A stretch of DNA of 64,000 nt. Source: CAZROT01 sp964601895. GTDB taxonomy: Bacteria; Pseudomonadota; Gammaproteobacteria; Enterobacterales; Enterobacteriaceae. This document shows positions 43,836 to 53,230 of the stretch, one piece after another; the first letter of the stretch is position 1; each line of letters opens with the position of its first letter. The notes beneath the pieces were generated by a model. That model worked only from the letters and a program-made list of their open reading frames with translations. It was not told the origin of the DNA and did no database searches. The stretch spans positions 186,001 through 250,000 of the forward strand of contig CAZROT010000005.1 in the NCBI GenBank assembly GCA_964601895.1. Reading direction: 5' to 3'. Made by a program: the position numbers and the translations under genes.

Positions 43836-45377
43836 ATGCAACTGAATTCTACAGAAATTAGTGAACTAATTAAGCAGCGTATTGCTCAGTTTAGTGTGGT
43901 GAGCGACGTACACAATGAAGGTACTATTGTCAGTGTAAGTGACGGCATTATTCGCATACAGGGTCTGGCAGAAGTTATGCAGGGTGAAATGATTGCCTTA
44001 CCCGATAAGCGCTATGCGATAGCATTGAACCTCGAGCGCGACTCCGTAGGTGCTGTTGTTATGGGAACCTATGCTTCCCTGGCAGAAGGCATGAAAGTTA
44101 AGTGTACTGGCCGTATTCTGGAAGTGCCGGTAGGTCGGGGTCTTCTGGGGCGTGTGGTTAACGCATTAGGTGAACCCATTGACGGTAAAGGGCCGGTGGA
44201 TAATGATGGTTTTTCTGCTGTTGAAGCCATTGCTCCGGGTGTTATCGAACGCCAGTCTGTTGATCAGCCGGTCCAGACAGGCTATAAGTCTGTTGATGCC
44301 ATGATTCCTGTTGGCCGGGGCCAGCGCGAACTCATTATCGGTGACAGACAGACCGGTAAGACAGCACTTGCTATTGATACCATTATTAATCAACGCAATT
44401 CGAATGTTAAATGTATTTACGTGGCCATTGGCCAGAAAGCATCTACCATCGCAAGTGTGGTGCGTAAGCTTGAAGAACATGGTGCTTTAGCAAATACTAT
44501 CGTTGTTGTTGCAACCGCTTCTGAGTCTGCAGCATTACAGTATCTGGCTCCCTATTCCGGCTGTGCCATGGGCGAATATTTCCGCGATCGTGGTGAAGAT
44601 GCGCTTATCGTCTATGATGACTTGTCTAAACAGGCAGTGGCATACCGCCAGATATCCCTGTTGTTGCGGCGTCCACCGGGCCGTGAAGCTTTTCCTGGCG
44701 ACGTCTTTTATCTGCATTCACGTTTGCTGGAAAGGGCTGCGCGCGTCAATGCTGATTACGTTGAAGCTTTTACCAAAGGTAAAGTGAAAGGTAAAACAGG
44801 CTCGTTAACCGCGTTACCCATTATTGAAACGCAGGCAGGCGATGTTTCTGCATTTGTTCCCACCAATGTGATTTCAATTACTGATGGTCAGATTTTTCTT
44901 GAATCCAGTTTGTTTAATGCAGGCATTCGTCCTGCCGTGAATCCTGGCATCTCTGTTTCGCGCGTAGGTGGCGCGGCACAAACTAAAATCATGAAAAAAT
45001 TATCAGGTGGTATTCGTACTGCGCTGGCGCAATACAGTGAACTTGCCGCATTTTCTCAATTTGCTTCAGATCTTGATGATGCCACGCGCAAGCAGCTCAG
45101 TCATGGGCAGAAAGTCACTGAATTATTGAAACAAAAACAATATGCTCCATGGGCGATTGCAGAGCAGGCTCTGGTTTTGTTTGCTGCTGAGCATGGTTAT
45201 CTGGATGACGTCGAATTGGCGAAAGTGGCTAGCTTTGAGATTGCATTAATTGCTTTTTCCTGCCGTGAATATGGCGAATTGCTGGAAAAAATCAATCAGA
45301 TGGGTAGTTATGATAAGGATATAGAATCTAAGTTGAAAGAGATTCTTGATACGTTTAAGGCAACTCAGACCTGGTAA
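43836..45377 (+). CDS. atpA: ATP synthase F1 subunit alpha
   Basis: 513 residues, the E. coli length. The non-catalytic nucleotide site has Walker A GDRQTGKTAL and Walker B-type VYDDLSKQAVAYRQ, and the alpha/beta signature is PAVNPGISVSRVGGAAQ. The N-terminal beta-crown and the C-terminal helical domain look complete. Confidence 0.97.
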   Translation: MQLNSTEISELIKQRIAQFSVVSDVHNEGTIVSVSDGIIRIQGLAEVMQGEMIALPDKRYAIALNLERDSVGAVVMGTYASLAEGMKVKCTGRILEVPVGRGLLGRVVNALGEPIDGKGPVDNDGFSAVEAIAPGVIERQSVDQPVQTGYKSVDAMIPVGRGQRELIIGDRQTGKTALAIDTIINQRNSNVKCIYVAIGQKASTIASVVRKLEEHGALANTIVVVATASESAALQYLAPYSGCAMGEYFRDRGEDALIVYDDLSKQAVAYRQISLLLRRPPGREAFPGDVFYLHSRLLERAARVNADYVEAFTKGKVKGKTGSLTALPIIETQAGDVSAFVPTNVISITDGQIFLESSLFNAGIRPAVNPGISVSRVGGAAQTKIMKKLSGGIRTALAQYSELAAFSQFASDLDDATRKQLSHGQKVTELLKQKQYAPWAIAEQALVLFAAEHGYLDDVELAKVASFEIALIAFSCREYGELLEKINQMGSYDKDIESKLKEILDTFKATQTW

Positions 45378-45440
45378 TACTGACCTGCTGTTTCCTGATC
45401 AAGCAATAAGCAGACCTTCTGATAATGAGGAAAAGCAGAA

Positions 45441-46307
45441 ATGGCCGGCGCAAAAGAAATACGTTCCAAGATAGCGAGCGTACAGAATACACAAAAAATC
45501 ACTAAAGCGATGGAAATGGTCGCTGCTTCTAAAATGCGTAAATCCCAGGAACGCATGGCAGCAAGTCGCCCTTATGCAGAAACGATACGCAATGTGATTG
45601 GTCATCTGGCCTCAGGTAATCTGGAATATAAACATCCCTGGATGAAAGAGCGTGATGTCAGGAATGTTGGATTTCTTGTTATTTCAACTGATCGTGGATT
45701 GTGTGGTGGCCTCAATACGAATTTATTCAGAAAGCTGTTGCTTGAACTGAAACAATGGTCCGGAAAAAACGTCAAATGTGATCTGGCTTTAATTGGTTCT
45801 AAGGCCGCTTCTTTTTTCAACTCTACCGGTGGCAATATTGTCGCTCACGTTACGGGCATGGGGGATAATCCTTCCCTGTCCGAGTTGATTGGAACGGTAA
45901 GGGTAATGTTACAGGCTTATGATGAAGGCCGTCTGGATAAGTTGTATGTTGTGCACAATAAATTCATCAACACTATGTCTCAAGAGCCTCAAATTGTTCA
46001 GTTGTTACCGTTACCTTTGATTGCCACAGAAACAAAGGAATTGAAACAATCCTGGGATTATCTTTATGAACCTGATCCCAAAGTATTGCTCGATGTTTTG
46101 CTGCAACGCTATATAGAGTCTCAGGTTTATCAGAGCGTTGTTGAAAATCTGGCCTGTGAACAGGCGGCACGAATGGTAGCAATGAAAGCGGCAACTGATA
46201 ACTGTGGCGATCTTATCAAAGAGTTGAAGCTGATTTATAACAAAGCCCGCCAGGCCAGTATTACACAGGAACTTACCGAAATTGTTGGAGGAGCCTCCGC
46301 GGTTTAA
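45441..46307 (+). CDS. atpG: ATP synthase F1 subunit gamma
   Basis: 288 residues (E. coli 287), starting MAGAKEIRSKIASVQNTQKI and ending MKAATDNCGDLIKELKLIYNKARQ, the two conserved coiled-coil ends that form the rotor shaft. Between them is a Rossmann-like domain (VISTDRGLCGGLN). An ERIC repeat occupies the space between this gene and atpD. Confidence 0.97.
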   Translation: MAGAKEIRSKIASVQNTQKITKAMEMVAASKMRKSQERMAASRPYAETIRNVIGHLASGNLEYKHPWMKERDVRNVGFLVISTDRGLCGGLNTNLFRKLLLELKQWSGKNVKCDLALIGSKAASFFNSTGGNIVAHVTGMGDNPSLSELIGTVRVMLQAYDEGRLDKLYVVHNKFINTMSQEPQIVQLLPLPLIATETKELKQSWDYLYEPDPKVLLDVLLQRYIESQVYQSVVENLACEQAARMVAMKAATDNCGDLIKELKLIYNKARQASITQELTEIVGGASAV

Positions 46308-46317
46308 CACCAGAAGC

Positions 46318-46440
46318 TATAGCCAAAGTAGTTCGAGTTGCAGCAAGGCCAGGAACGCGAATCCCCATGAGCATAGACCCTATGTGATTGGATGAGTGTT
46401 AGCAGCCAACACAGCTGCAGCCTGAAAGACGAAGGGTATA
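46318..46440. repeat. ERIC element between atpG and atpD
   Basis: A ~123-base ERIC repeat inserted in the middle of the atp operon. Its ends are tatagccaaagtagttcgag and gacgaagggtata. The central palindromic core reads atccccatgagcatagaccc followed by tatgtgattggatgagtg. It matches the copies at 48396-48520 and, reversed, 61199-61324. E. coli has only about 26 bases between atpG and atpD, so the insertion enlarges the gap to about 154 bases and will be part of the operon mRNA. Confidence 0.92.
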
Positions 46441-46461
46441 ATATTAGTCAGAGGATTTAAA

Positions 46462-47847
46462 ATGGTTACTGGAAATGTCATCCAGATCATTGGTGCTGTA
46501 GTCGATGTTGAATTTATGCAGGATGCGGTACCGAAAGTCTACAGTGCACTTGAAGTGGAAGGAGCCTCATCATCCAGGCTGGTACTGGAAGTTCAGCAAC
46601 AGCTTGGTGGCGGCGTTGTCCGTTGTATTGCCATGGGATCTTCCGATGGATTGAGCCGTGGATTGAAAGTGGTTAATCTCGGACATCCAATAAAAGTACC
46701 TGTGGGTAAAGCGACCCTTGGTCGCATTATGAATGTACTTGGTAACCCTATCGATATGAAAGGGGATATCGGCGAAGAAGAGCGCTGGGCAATACACCGC
46801 GAACCACCCGGCTATGAAGAGCTTTCCAGCTCGCAGGAATTGCTGGAAACAGGCATTAAGGTCATGGATCTTATCTGCCCGTTTGCCAAGGGCGGGAAAG
46901 TAGGGCTTTTTGGTGGTGCAGGTGTAGGCAAGACCGTTAATATGATGGAGCTCATTCGTAATATTGCGATTGAACATTCTGGTTATTCTGTATTTGCCGG
47001 TGTGGGCGAACGGACTCGTGAAGGTAATGATTTCTATCATGAAATGATGGATTCTAAAGTTCTGGATAAAGTTTCTCTGGTTTACGGTCAGATGAATGAG
47101 CCGCCCGGTAACCGTTTGCGTGTTGCCTTAACGGGCTTGACCATGGCAGAAAAATTTCGCGATGAAGGGCGTGATGTTCTGCTGTTTATTGATAATATTT
47201 ATCGTTATACCCTTGCAGGTACGGAAGTTTCTGCATTATTAGGTCGTATGCCTTCTGCGGTAGGTTATCAACCCACACTGGCAGAAGAAATGGGGGCATT
47301 ACAGGAGCGTATTACCTCAACCAGAACAGGCTCAATTACTTCTGTGCAGGCTGTTTATGTACCTGCAGATGACCTGACGGATCCTTCTCCCGCAACCACC
47401 TTTGCACATCTGGATGCGACTGTGGTACTCAGCCGTCAGATTGCTTCTTTAGGCATATATCCTGCAGTCGATCCGCTTGATTCTACCAGCCGTCAGCTGG
47501 ATCCGCTGATTGTTGGCCAGGAGCATTACGAGGTGGCCAGAGGTGTGCAGTCGACTCTGCAGCGCTATCAGGAACTGAAAGATATCATTGCTATTCTGGG
47601 TATGGATGAACTGTCGGAAGAAGATAAGCTTGTTGTGTTCCGTGCACGTAAAATTCAGCGCTTTTTGTCACAGCCTTTCTTTGTGGCTGAAGTGTTTACC
47701 GGTTCTCCGGGGAAATTTGTTTCACTGAAAGATACCATTCGTGGTTTTAAAGGTATCATAAACGGTGACTATGACCATTTACCGGAGCAGGCATTCTATA
47801 TGGTCGGTACCATTGAAGAAGCCGTGGAAAAAGCTAAAAAGCTGTAA
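46462..47847 (+). CDS. atpD: ATP synthase F1 subunit beta
   Basis: 461 residues (E. coli 460). Catalytic site: Walker A GGAGVGKTVNMMELI, catalytic Glu in VGERTREGNDFY and Walker B VLLFIDNIYRYT, with the DELSEEDK hinge sequence near the C-terminus. The start follows the ERIC repeat by 21 bases, with an AGAGGATT box. No damage. Confidence 0.97.
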   Translation: MVTGNVIQIIGAVVDVEFMQDAVPKVYSALEVEGASSSRLVLEVQQQLGGGVVRCIAMGSSDGLSRGLKVVNLGHPIKVPVGKATLGRIMNVLGNPIDMKGDIGEEERWAIHREPPGYEELSSSQELLETGIKVMDLICPFAKGGKVGLFGGAGVGKTVNMMELIRNIAIEHSGYSVFAGVGERTREGNDFYHEMMDSKVLDKVSLVYGQMNEPPGNRLRVALTGLTMAEKFRDEGRDVLLFIDNIYRYTLAGTEVSALLGRMPSAVGYQPTLAEEMGALQERITSTRTGSITSVQAVYVPADDLTDPSPATTFAHLDATVVLSRQIASLGIYPAVDPLDSTSRQLDPLIVGQEHYEVARGVQSTLQRYQELKDIIAILGMDELSEEDKLVVFRARKIQRFLSQPFFVAEVFTGSPGKFVSLKDTIRGFKGIINGDYDHLPEQAFYMVGTIEEAVEKAKKL

Positions 47848-47868
47848 TGTAGTTGATGGGAGAAAAGC

Positions 47869-48288
47869 ATGGCTGCAACGACTTATCACCTGGATGTTGT
47901 AAGTGCAGAAAACAGATTGTTTTCCGGACTTGTGCAAAAAATTCAGGTTACAGGTAGTGAAGGTGAGCTGGGAATTTACCCAAGGCACATTCCCCTGCTC
48001 ACGGCCATTAAGCCGGGCATGGTACGTATAGTTAAGGAATCTGGTGAGGAAGAATTTATTTATCTCTCCGGAGGTATACTTGAAGTGCAACCCAATGGTG
48101 TCATTGTGCTCGCTGATACTGCCATTCGTGGCGCTGATCTTGATGAAGCCAGAGCGCTGGAATCCAAAAATAGAGCTGAAGCGCACATTAGTAGTTTCCA
48201 TGGCGATGTTGACTATGCACAGCTTTCGATTGAACTGGCAAAAGCAATGGCCAAGCTGCGCGTCATTGCTTTAACCAAAAGAAAGTGA
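47869..48288 (+). CDS. atpC: ATP synthase F1 subunit epsilon
   Basis: 139 residues, as in E. coli. The N-terminal beta-sandwich (TYHLDVVSAENRLFSG, then GELGIYPRHIPLLTAIKPG) is followed by the C-terminal inhibitory helices (YAQLSIELAKAMAKLRVIAL). Last gene of the atp operon; an ERIC element lies 108 bases downstream. Confidence 0.96.
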   Translation: MAATTYHLDVVSAENRLFSGLVQKIQVTGSEGELGIYPRHIPLLTAIKPGMVRIVKESGEEEFIYLSGGILEVQPNGVIVLADTAIRGADLDEARALESKNRAEAHISSFHGDVDYAQLSIELAKAMAKLRVIALTKRK

Positions 48289-48395
48289 GTTAACGCAGGA
48301 TAACTCAATAAAATCAATGCTGGTTTTATGTCTCAGGCCTCATAGCGTATCTCAGTTAACCTGCGTGCTCCACGTGATTATTTACTACGGAGCCC

Positions 48396-48520
48396 ATACC
48401 CAAAGTATGTCGAGTTGCAGCAAGGCGGCAAGAACACGAATCCCATGAGCATAGACATACTATGTGATTGGGTGAGTGTTCGAAGTCAACACAGCTGCAG
48501 TTTGAAAGACGAAGGGTATA
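48396..48520. repeat. ERIC element between atpC and glmU
   Basis: About 125 bases from tacccaaagtatgtcgagtt to gacgaagggtata, the best-preserved of the three copies. The central part reads cgaatcccatgagcatagac and its imperfect complement gtgattgggtgagtgttcg, which would fold into a long RNA hairpin. It lies in the same orientation as the atpG-atpD copy. Confidence 0.93.
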
Positions 48521-48747
48521 GATAAAACTGTCCTCATTTTCCCTGCTTACTTACTGCATCTGCCTCCTGATTTATGCATACTATTTCAGGCGACATCTTA
48601 ATTTCTGTTAACCTGTATCACGTTATCCTGTATCCAGGCTCTTATCAGTACTTGAAAGAAGGCTAAATGAATTTTTATTTACAGGATAATATGTAGTATT
48701 TTTACTGTTTTTAATTTTTGTCTGTCAGTCTGGAGCGAAAGGTTTGT

Positions 48748-50115
48748 ATGGGTAATAGTGCGCTGAGTATAGTGATTCTTGCAGCAGGCAAGGGAACACG
48801 CATGCATTCTGACCTTCCGAAGGTATTACATCCTCTGGCGGGCAAGCCCATGATACAACATGTTATTGATACTGTCAGGGCTCTGAACAGCAGAAAAATT
48901 CATGTAGTGTATGGTCATGGTGGTAGTTTAGTGAAAAAAACACTGGCTGACACTGAATTAAACTGGGTGTTGCAGGACAGACAGCTGGGTACAGGCCATG
49001 CGATGCAGCAGGCTGCTCATCATTTTAATGATGACGAAGATATTCTGATGCTTTATGGCGATGTTCCATTAATTTCACTGGATACCCTGCAGTGTCTGTT
49101 AACGACTAAGCCGCAGGGAGGAATCAGCCTGTTGACAGCGCATCTGGATTGTCCTGATGGATATGGGAGGATTTTGCGTACAGCAGGCGAGGTATCAGGC
49201 ATTATCGAACATCAGGATGCCACGCAGGAACAGCAGAAAATTCGGGAAATCAATACGGGTATTCTGGTTGCTGGCGGCAGAGATCTGAAACGCTGGTTAT
49301 CCATGCTGAATAACAGTAATGCTCAGGGTGAATTTTATGCTACCGATATTATCGCACTGGCGTACGCTGACAGGCGAAAAATTGCTGCTGTTCATCCACG
49401 GCGATTGAGTGAAATCCAGGGGGTTAATAATTGCCTGCAACTGGCGGCAATTGAACGAATCTATCAAAATGAACAGGCAGAAAAGCTTTTGCTGGCAGGT
49501 GTGATGCTGCTGGATCCTGCGCGTTTTTCTCTTCGTGGCGAGCTTAAGCACGGTCGTGATGTTGTCATTGACACTAATGTACTTATCGAAGGGAAAGTCA
49601 TTTTGGGCAACAGAGTGCGTATTGCTGCGGGTTGTATAGTGAAAAACTGTGTGATTGGCGATGATTGTGAAATAAGCGCCTATAGCGTACTGGAAGATGC
49701 AAAGCTCGATGCAGCCTGTACCATTGGCCCTTTTGCCCGTTTACGTCCTGGCAGCGAACTGGCTGAGAGTGCGCATGTGGGTAATTTTGTTGAAATTAAA
49801 AAAACGCGTTTAGGCAAAGGCTCTAAAGCTGGGCATCTTACCTATCTGGGGGATGCAGAGATTGGCGCCGGAGTGAATATTGGCGCGGGTACCATTACCT
49901 GTAACTATGATGGTGCGAATAAATTTAAAACCATTATTGATGATAATGTGTTTGTAGGATCGGACACGCAATTGATTGCTCCTGTCAGCGTTGCCCGGGG
50001 CGCAACTATTGGCGCAGGTACGACAGTGACTGATGATATTGCTGAAAATGAACTGGTGCTCAGTCGTACCAGGCAGGTTCATATTAAAGGATGGCAGCGT
50101 CCAGTGAAGAAATAA
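48748..50115 (+). CDS. glmU: Bifunctional GlcN-1-P acetyltransferase / GlcNAc-1-P uridylyltransferase
   Basis: 455 residues from ATG 48748 (E. coli 456); ten upstream codons of open frame are not conserved. The N-terminal uridylyltransferase has ILAAGKGTRMHSDLPKVLH, QLGTGHAMQQA, and GDVPLI. The C-terminal left-handed beta-helix acetyltransferase has hexapeptide repeats, with the catalytic His in VEIKKTRLGKGSKAGHLTYL and NIGAGTITCNYDGANK. It makes UDP-GlcNAc for peptidoglycan, LPS and the PseB reaction. Confidence 0.96.
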   Translation: MGNSALSIVILAAGKGTRMHSDLPKVLHPLAGKPMIQHVIDTVRALNSRKIHVVYGHGGSLVKKTLADTELNWVLQDRQLGTGHAMQQAAHHFNDDEDILMLYGDVPLISLDTLQCLLTTKPQGGISLLTAHLDCPDGYGRILRTAGEVSGIIEHQDATQEQQKIREINTGILVAGGRDLKRWLSMLNNSNAQGEFYATDIIALAYADRRKIAAVHPRRLSEIQGVNNCLQLAAIERIYQNEQAEKLLLAGVMLLDPARFSLRGELKHGRDVVIDTNVLIEGKVILGNRVRIAAGCIVKNCVIGDDCEISAYSVLEDAKLDAACTIGPFARLRPGSELAESAHVGNFVEIKKTRLGKGSKAGHLTYLGDAEIGAGVNIGAGTITCNYDGANKFKTIIDDNVFVGSDTQLIAPVSVARGATIGAGTTVTDDIAENELVLSRTRQVHIKGWQRPVKK

Positions 50116-50324
50116 TTTTTGGTTAATGGCGTTGCTGTTAATTTAACTGGCTCAAAAAGAATAAAAATAAAGATAAAAGCCTGCCTTTATTTTTGAGGTT
50201 TAAGGATTTATATATTACTCATAAAACTGAGTGTAGAATTATATTTTGTTTATATTATTTAACAAGTTACCTTAATCAGGTTCAGTAATAGTAAACAGGT
50301 TTGTTAACGCGGGAATAAGAGCGA

Positions 50325-52154
50325 ATGTGTGGAATTGTAGGTGCGGTTGCACAACGTAATGTTGCTGAAATTTTAATTGAAGGACTACGCCGTCTGGAAT
50401 ATCGCGGATATGATTCAGCTGGTCTTGCGATAGTCGATGACAAAGAAAATATGACCCGTTTGTGCCGGGTAGGTAAAGTTCAGGCATTGTCTGATGCAGC
50501 AAAAAATTATCCCCTGCAGGGAGGAACGGGAATTGCTCATACGCGTTGGGCGACTCATGGCGAACCTTCAGAAGTGAATGCACATCCTCATGTATCCGGA
50601 CATATTTCTGTTGTTCATAACGGTATTATTGAAAATCATGAATCACTGCGTAAGTCATTAACTCAACTAGGTTACTGTTTTAATTCTGAGACTGATACTG
50701 AAACTATTGCTCATCTGATTCACTGGAAGCAAAAACAGGGAAATTCTTTTACACAAGCCGTTAAACGAACTGTTGCTGAACTGCGCGGATCTTTTGCTAT
50801 TTTGGTAATGAGTAGCCGTAATCCTGACCTGCTGGTTGCTGCCCGTTCAGGTAGTCCGCTGGTGATTGGTTGTGGCACTTTAGAAAATTTTATTGCCTCA
50901 GATCAACTGGCATTACTGCCGGTTACCCGCCGTTTTATCTTTCTTGAAGAAGGCGACATAGCAGAAATCACCTGCGACAGAGTCAGTGTTTTTGACAGGC
51001 AGGATAATCCGGTAAAACGCTCTGAGATTGTGTCTCAGGAACAATACGATGCGGGTGATAAAGGTTCATACCGTCATTACATGCAAAAGGAAATTTTTGA
51101 ACAACCTGTTGCCTTACAGAATACTCTGGCAGGTCGTCTTCACCTGAATTCAGTTAATCTTGATGAACTGGGTAACCATGCAGACAAATTATTGACTAAA
51201 GTTGAGCATGTACAGATTGTTGCCTGTGGAAGTTCTTACCATACGGGGATGATTGCCCGTCACTGGTTCGAAGAATTTATCGGTGTATCTTGTGACGTTG
51301 AAATAGCATCAGAATTTCGTTATCGCAAATCGGTAGTTCGCCCCAACAGCCTTATCATCACGCTTTCGCAATCAGGTGAAACCGCTGATACGCTGGCCGC
51401 ATTGCGTCTGTCGAAAGAATCAGGTTATCTGACATCCCTTTGTATATGTAATGTTGATGGGTCGTCACTGGTTCGTGAATCTGACATGAGCCTGATAACT
51501 AAAGCAGGTGTTGAAATTGGTGTGGCTTCAACTAAAGCCTTTACTACTCAACTGGCGGTATTGTTAATGCTGGTAGCGCATATTGGCTGTCTTAAGGGAA
51601 TGGATATTGATGTTAAGCATCACATTATTCATTCATTAAAAATATTGCCAAATTGCATTGAGCAGATGTTGATACTGGACGATGCTATTAAAGCACTGGC
51701 TGAAGATTTTGCTGACAGAAGCCATGCATTGTTTCTTGGCAGGCGTCATTTTTACCCTGTTGCGATGGAAGGTGCACTTAAAGTTAAAGAGCTTTCTTAT
51801 ATTCATGCGGAAGCTTATGCAGCAGGAGAGTTGAAACATGGTCCCCTGGCATTAATTGACGCTGATATGCCGGTTATTGTTGTGGCGTACCGCAATGCAT
51901 TGCTGGAAAAGCTTAAGTCAAATATCGAAGAAGTGCGGACACGTGGCGGGCAGATATATCTTTTTGCTGACAGGGATGCAGGTTTTGTTAACAGTGATGC
52001 AATGCGGGTTATTCAGTTACCTCATGTTGAAGAAGTGATTGCACCCATTGTGTATACTGTGCCGTTGCAGCTGTTGTCTTATCATATTGGCTTAGTGAAA
52101 GGAGCTGATATTGATCAGCCACGGAATCTGGCGAAATCAGTTACTGTCGAATGA
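50325..52154 (+). CDS. glmS: Glucosamine-6-phosphate synthase (isomerising)
   Basis: 609 residues, the E. coli length. The N-terminal glutaminase starts with the nucleophile Cys (MCGIVGAVAQRNVAEILIEG) and contains RGYDSAGLAIV and HTRWATHGEPSEVNAHPH. Two SIS domains follow (CGSSYHTGMIARHWFE, SQSGETADTLAAL, STKAFTTQLAVLL), ending DQPRNLAKSVTVE. It converts fructose-6-P and glutamine into GlcN-6-P. A 209-base gap after glmU may hold sRNA- or processing-related elements, as in E. coli, but I could not identify them. Confidence 0.96.
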   Translation: MCGIVGAVAQRNVAEILIEGLRRLEYRGYDSAGLAIVDDKENMTRLCRVGKVQALSDAAKNYPLQGGTGIAHTRWATHGEPSEVNAHPHVSGHISVVHNGIIENHESLRKSLTQLGYCFNSETDTETIAHLIHWKQKQGNSFTQAVKRTVAELRGSFAILVMSSRNPDLLVAARSGSPLVIGCGTLENFIASDQLALLPVTRRFIFLEEGDIAEITCDRVSVFDRQDNPVKRSEIVSQEQYDAGDKGSYRHYMQKEIFEQPVALQNTLAGRLHLNSVNLDELGNHADKLLTKVEHVQIVACGSSYHTGMIARHWFEEFIGVSCDVEIASEFRYRKSVVRPNSLIITLSQSGETADTLAALRLSKESGYLTSLCICNVDGSSLVRESDMSLITKAGVEIGVASTKAFTTQLAVLLMLVAHIGCLKGMDIDVKHHIIHSLKILPNCIEQMLILDDAIKALAEDFADRSHALFLGRRHFYPVAMEGALKVKELSYIHAEAYAAGELKHGPLALIDADMPVIVVAYRNALLEKLKSNIEEVRTRGGQIYLFADRDAGFVNSDAMRVIQLPHVEEVIAPIVYTVPLQLLSYHIGLVKGADIDQPRNLAKSVTVE

Positions 52155-52899
52155 TGTTAAAAAGTACCCTATGCATCGCGTAAAGCATTTTCAGGTAATT
52201 TCATTACCAGTAGCTGTTGATTCTCATTATCATACGTGTTGTGTCTTTTGAAATTATCTGCGCTTTTTAATTGATAAGATTAAAGCGTGAGATAAGTCTG
52301 AAATGCGGAATAGCGAAAATTTTCATAAACATGTCTGTTTCCGCATTATCCTGACTGGGTAGGGGTAGCCTGATTGTGCGATGCTTTAATAATTTTTTCA
52401 AAATAAATTCCCTGAATGCTTTAGCTAACCTGTTTCAGTCATCATTTAAGTTTTTTACACGGTAATAGTCTGATAAAAATAAGTAATGAAAATATAATGT
52501 AACATTAATATCATTTAATGGCGGGTGATTACTGATGTTTAAAATAATGCTACGTTATTTAACCAGGGTATTTTTCTTAGCAAGAAACAGCTAAGAAAAT
52601 TAATTTTCAGTAAAAAATATTGCGAGGTGATATTAAACAGGTTATTGCGAAAGCCGTTAATTTTTTACCTCTGATATACCGTTACCAGAAAATATTCTGA
52701 TTGAATCAGCTTTCTATATCGTCTATTTTCTAGCCTGGCTGACCTGGCTGACCTGGCTGACCTGGCTGACCTGGCTGACCTGGCTGACCTGGCTGACCTG
52801 GCTACGCTGAAATTGTTACAACTGCCCATTATTATTCTTACCACATAAAATATGATAAATAGATATCTGATATTTTATCAAAAAATTATTATATTTCAG
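52155..52899. other. Degenerate region after glmS; pstS/pstC remains not recognisable
   Basis: In E. coli pstS and pstC follow glmS. Here about 745 AT-rich bases have no open frame of note and I could not recover pstS or pstC sequence from them, although pstA, pstB and phoU relics follow in order. It contains the 9-bp minisatellite described separately. Frames are interrupted at short intervals on both strands. Confidence 0.6.
52734..52803 (+). repeat. 9-bp minisatellite, seven copies of GACCTGGCT
   Basis: A 7-base partial unit (cctggct, 52734-52740) precedes seven perfect copies of GACCTGGCT (52741-52803). It is much more G+C-rich than its surroundings. It lies in the glmS-pstA relic region, not within an identified gene. 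Seven identical units imply recent slippage and likely variability between strains. Confidence 0.97.
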
Positions 52900-53135
52900 T
52901 CAGATAAAAACAGAAAAAATTTTCATTAGGTTAATTGTGTCATTATCAGGAAATCTTACTGGGTATTGCTGACTATTGCACGAATAGCAGTAAACTTTTA
53001 CTTTTTTTGCTTAATTTTCTGCTCATTTTTGGAGTATTGAGTTAGCCAGCAGGTTGCTAATTTACCTGTTACAGTATTTAAATTTGCCATGAATTTTTTA
53101 ATGGTGATAATTTTCATAGTCAGGAATATTACTCA
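52900..53135 (+). pseudogene. pstA: Relic of pstA (phosphate ABC permease), C-terminal part
   Basis: Fragments that align in order with the PstA C-terminus are present in shifting frames: SLSGNLTG (52938-), then LTIARIA (52967-, corresponding to LLAIARIAGET), then VANLPVTVFKFAM (53055-). In E. coli PstA the same segments read VSGIMTG, LLAIARIA and IANLPVTIFKFAM. Several stops and frameshifts intervene. Position between glmS and pstB supports the call. Confidence 0.8.
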
Positions 53136-53230
53136 TCATGTTGTTTTGGATAACTAAAAATCTGGTCTGTTTTTTATTTAAGAATATATTGCTTATTAAG
53201 AATAAAATGAAAGTTTGTTAGCGAATAACA

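Noticed and set aside
50116..50324. GlmZ/GlmY-type sRNA target in the glmU-glmS gap
   Set aside because: Known regulation in E. coli, but I could not identify a matching pairing sequence here by eye.
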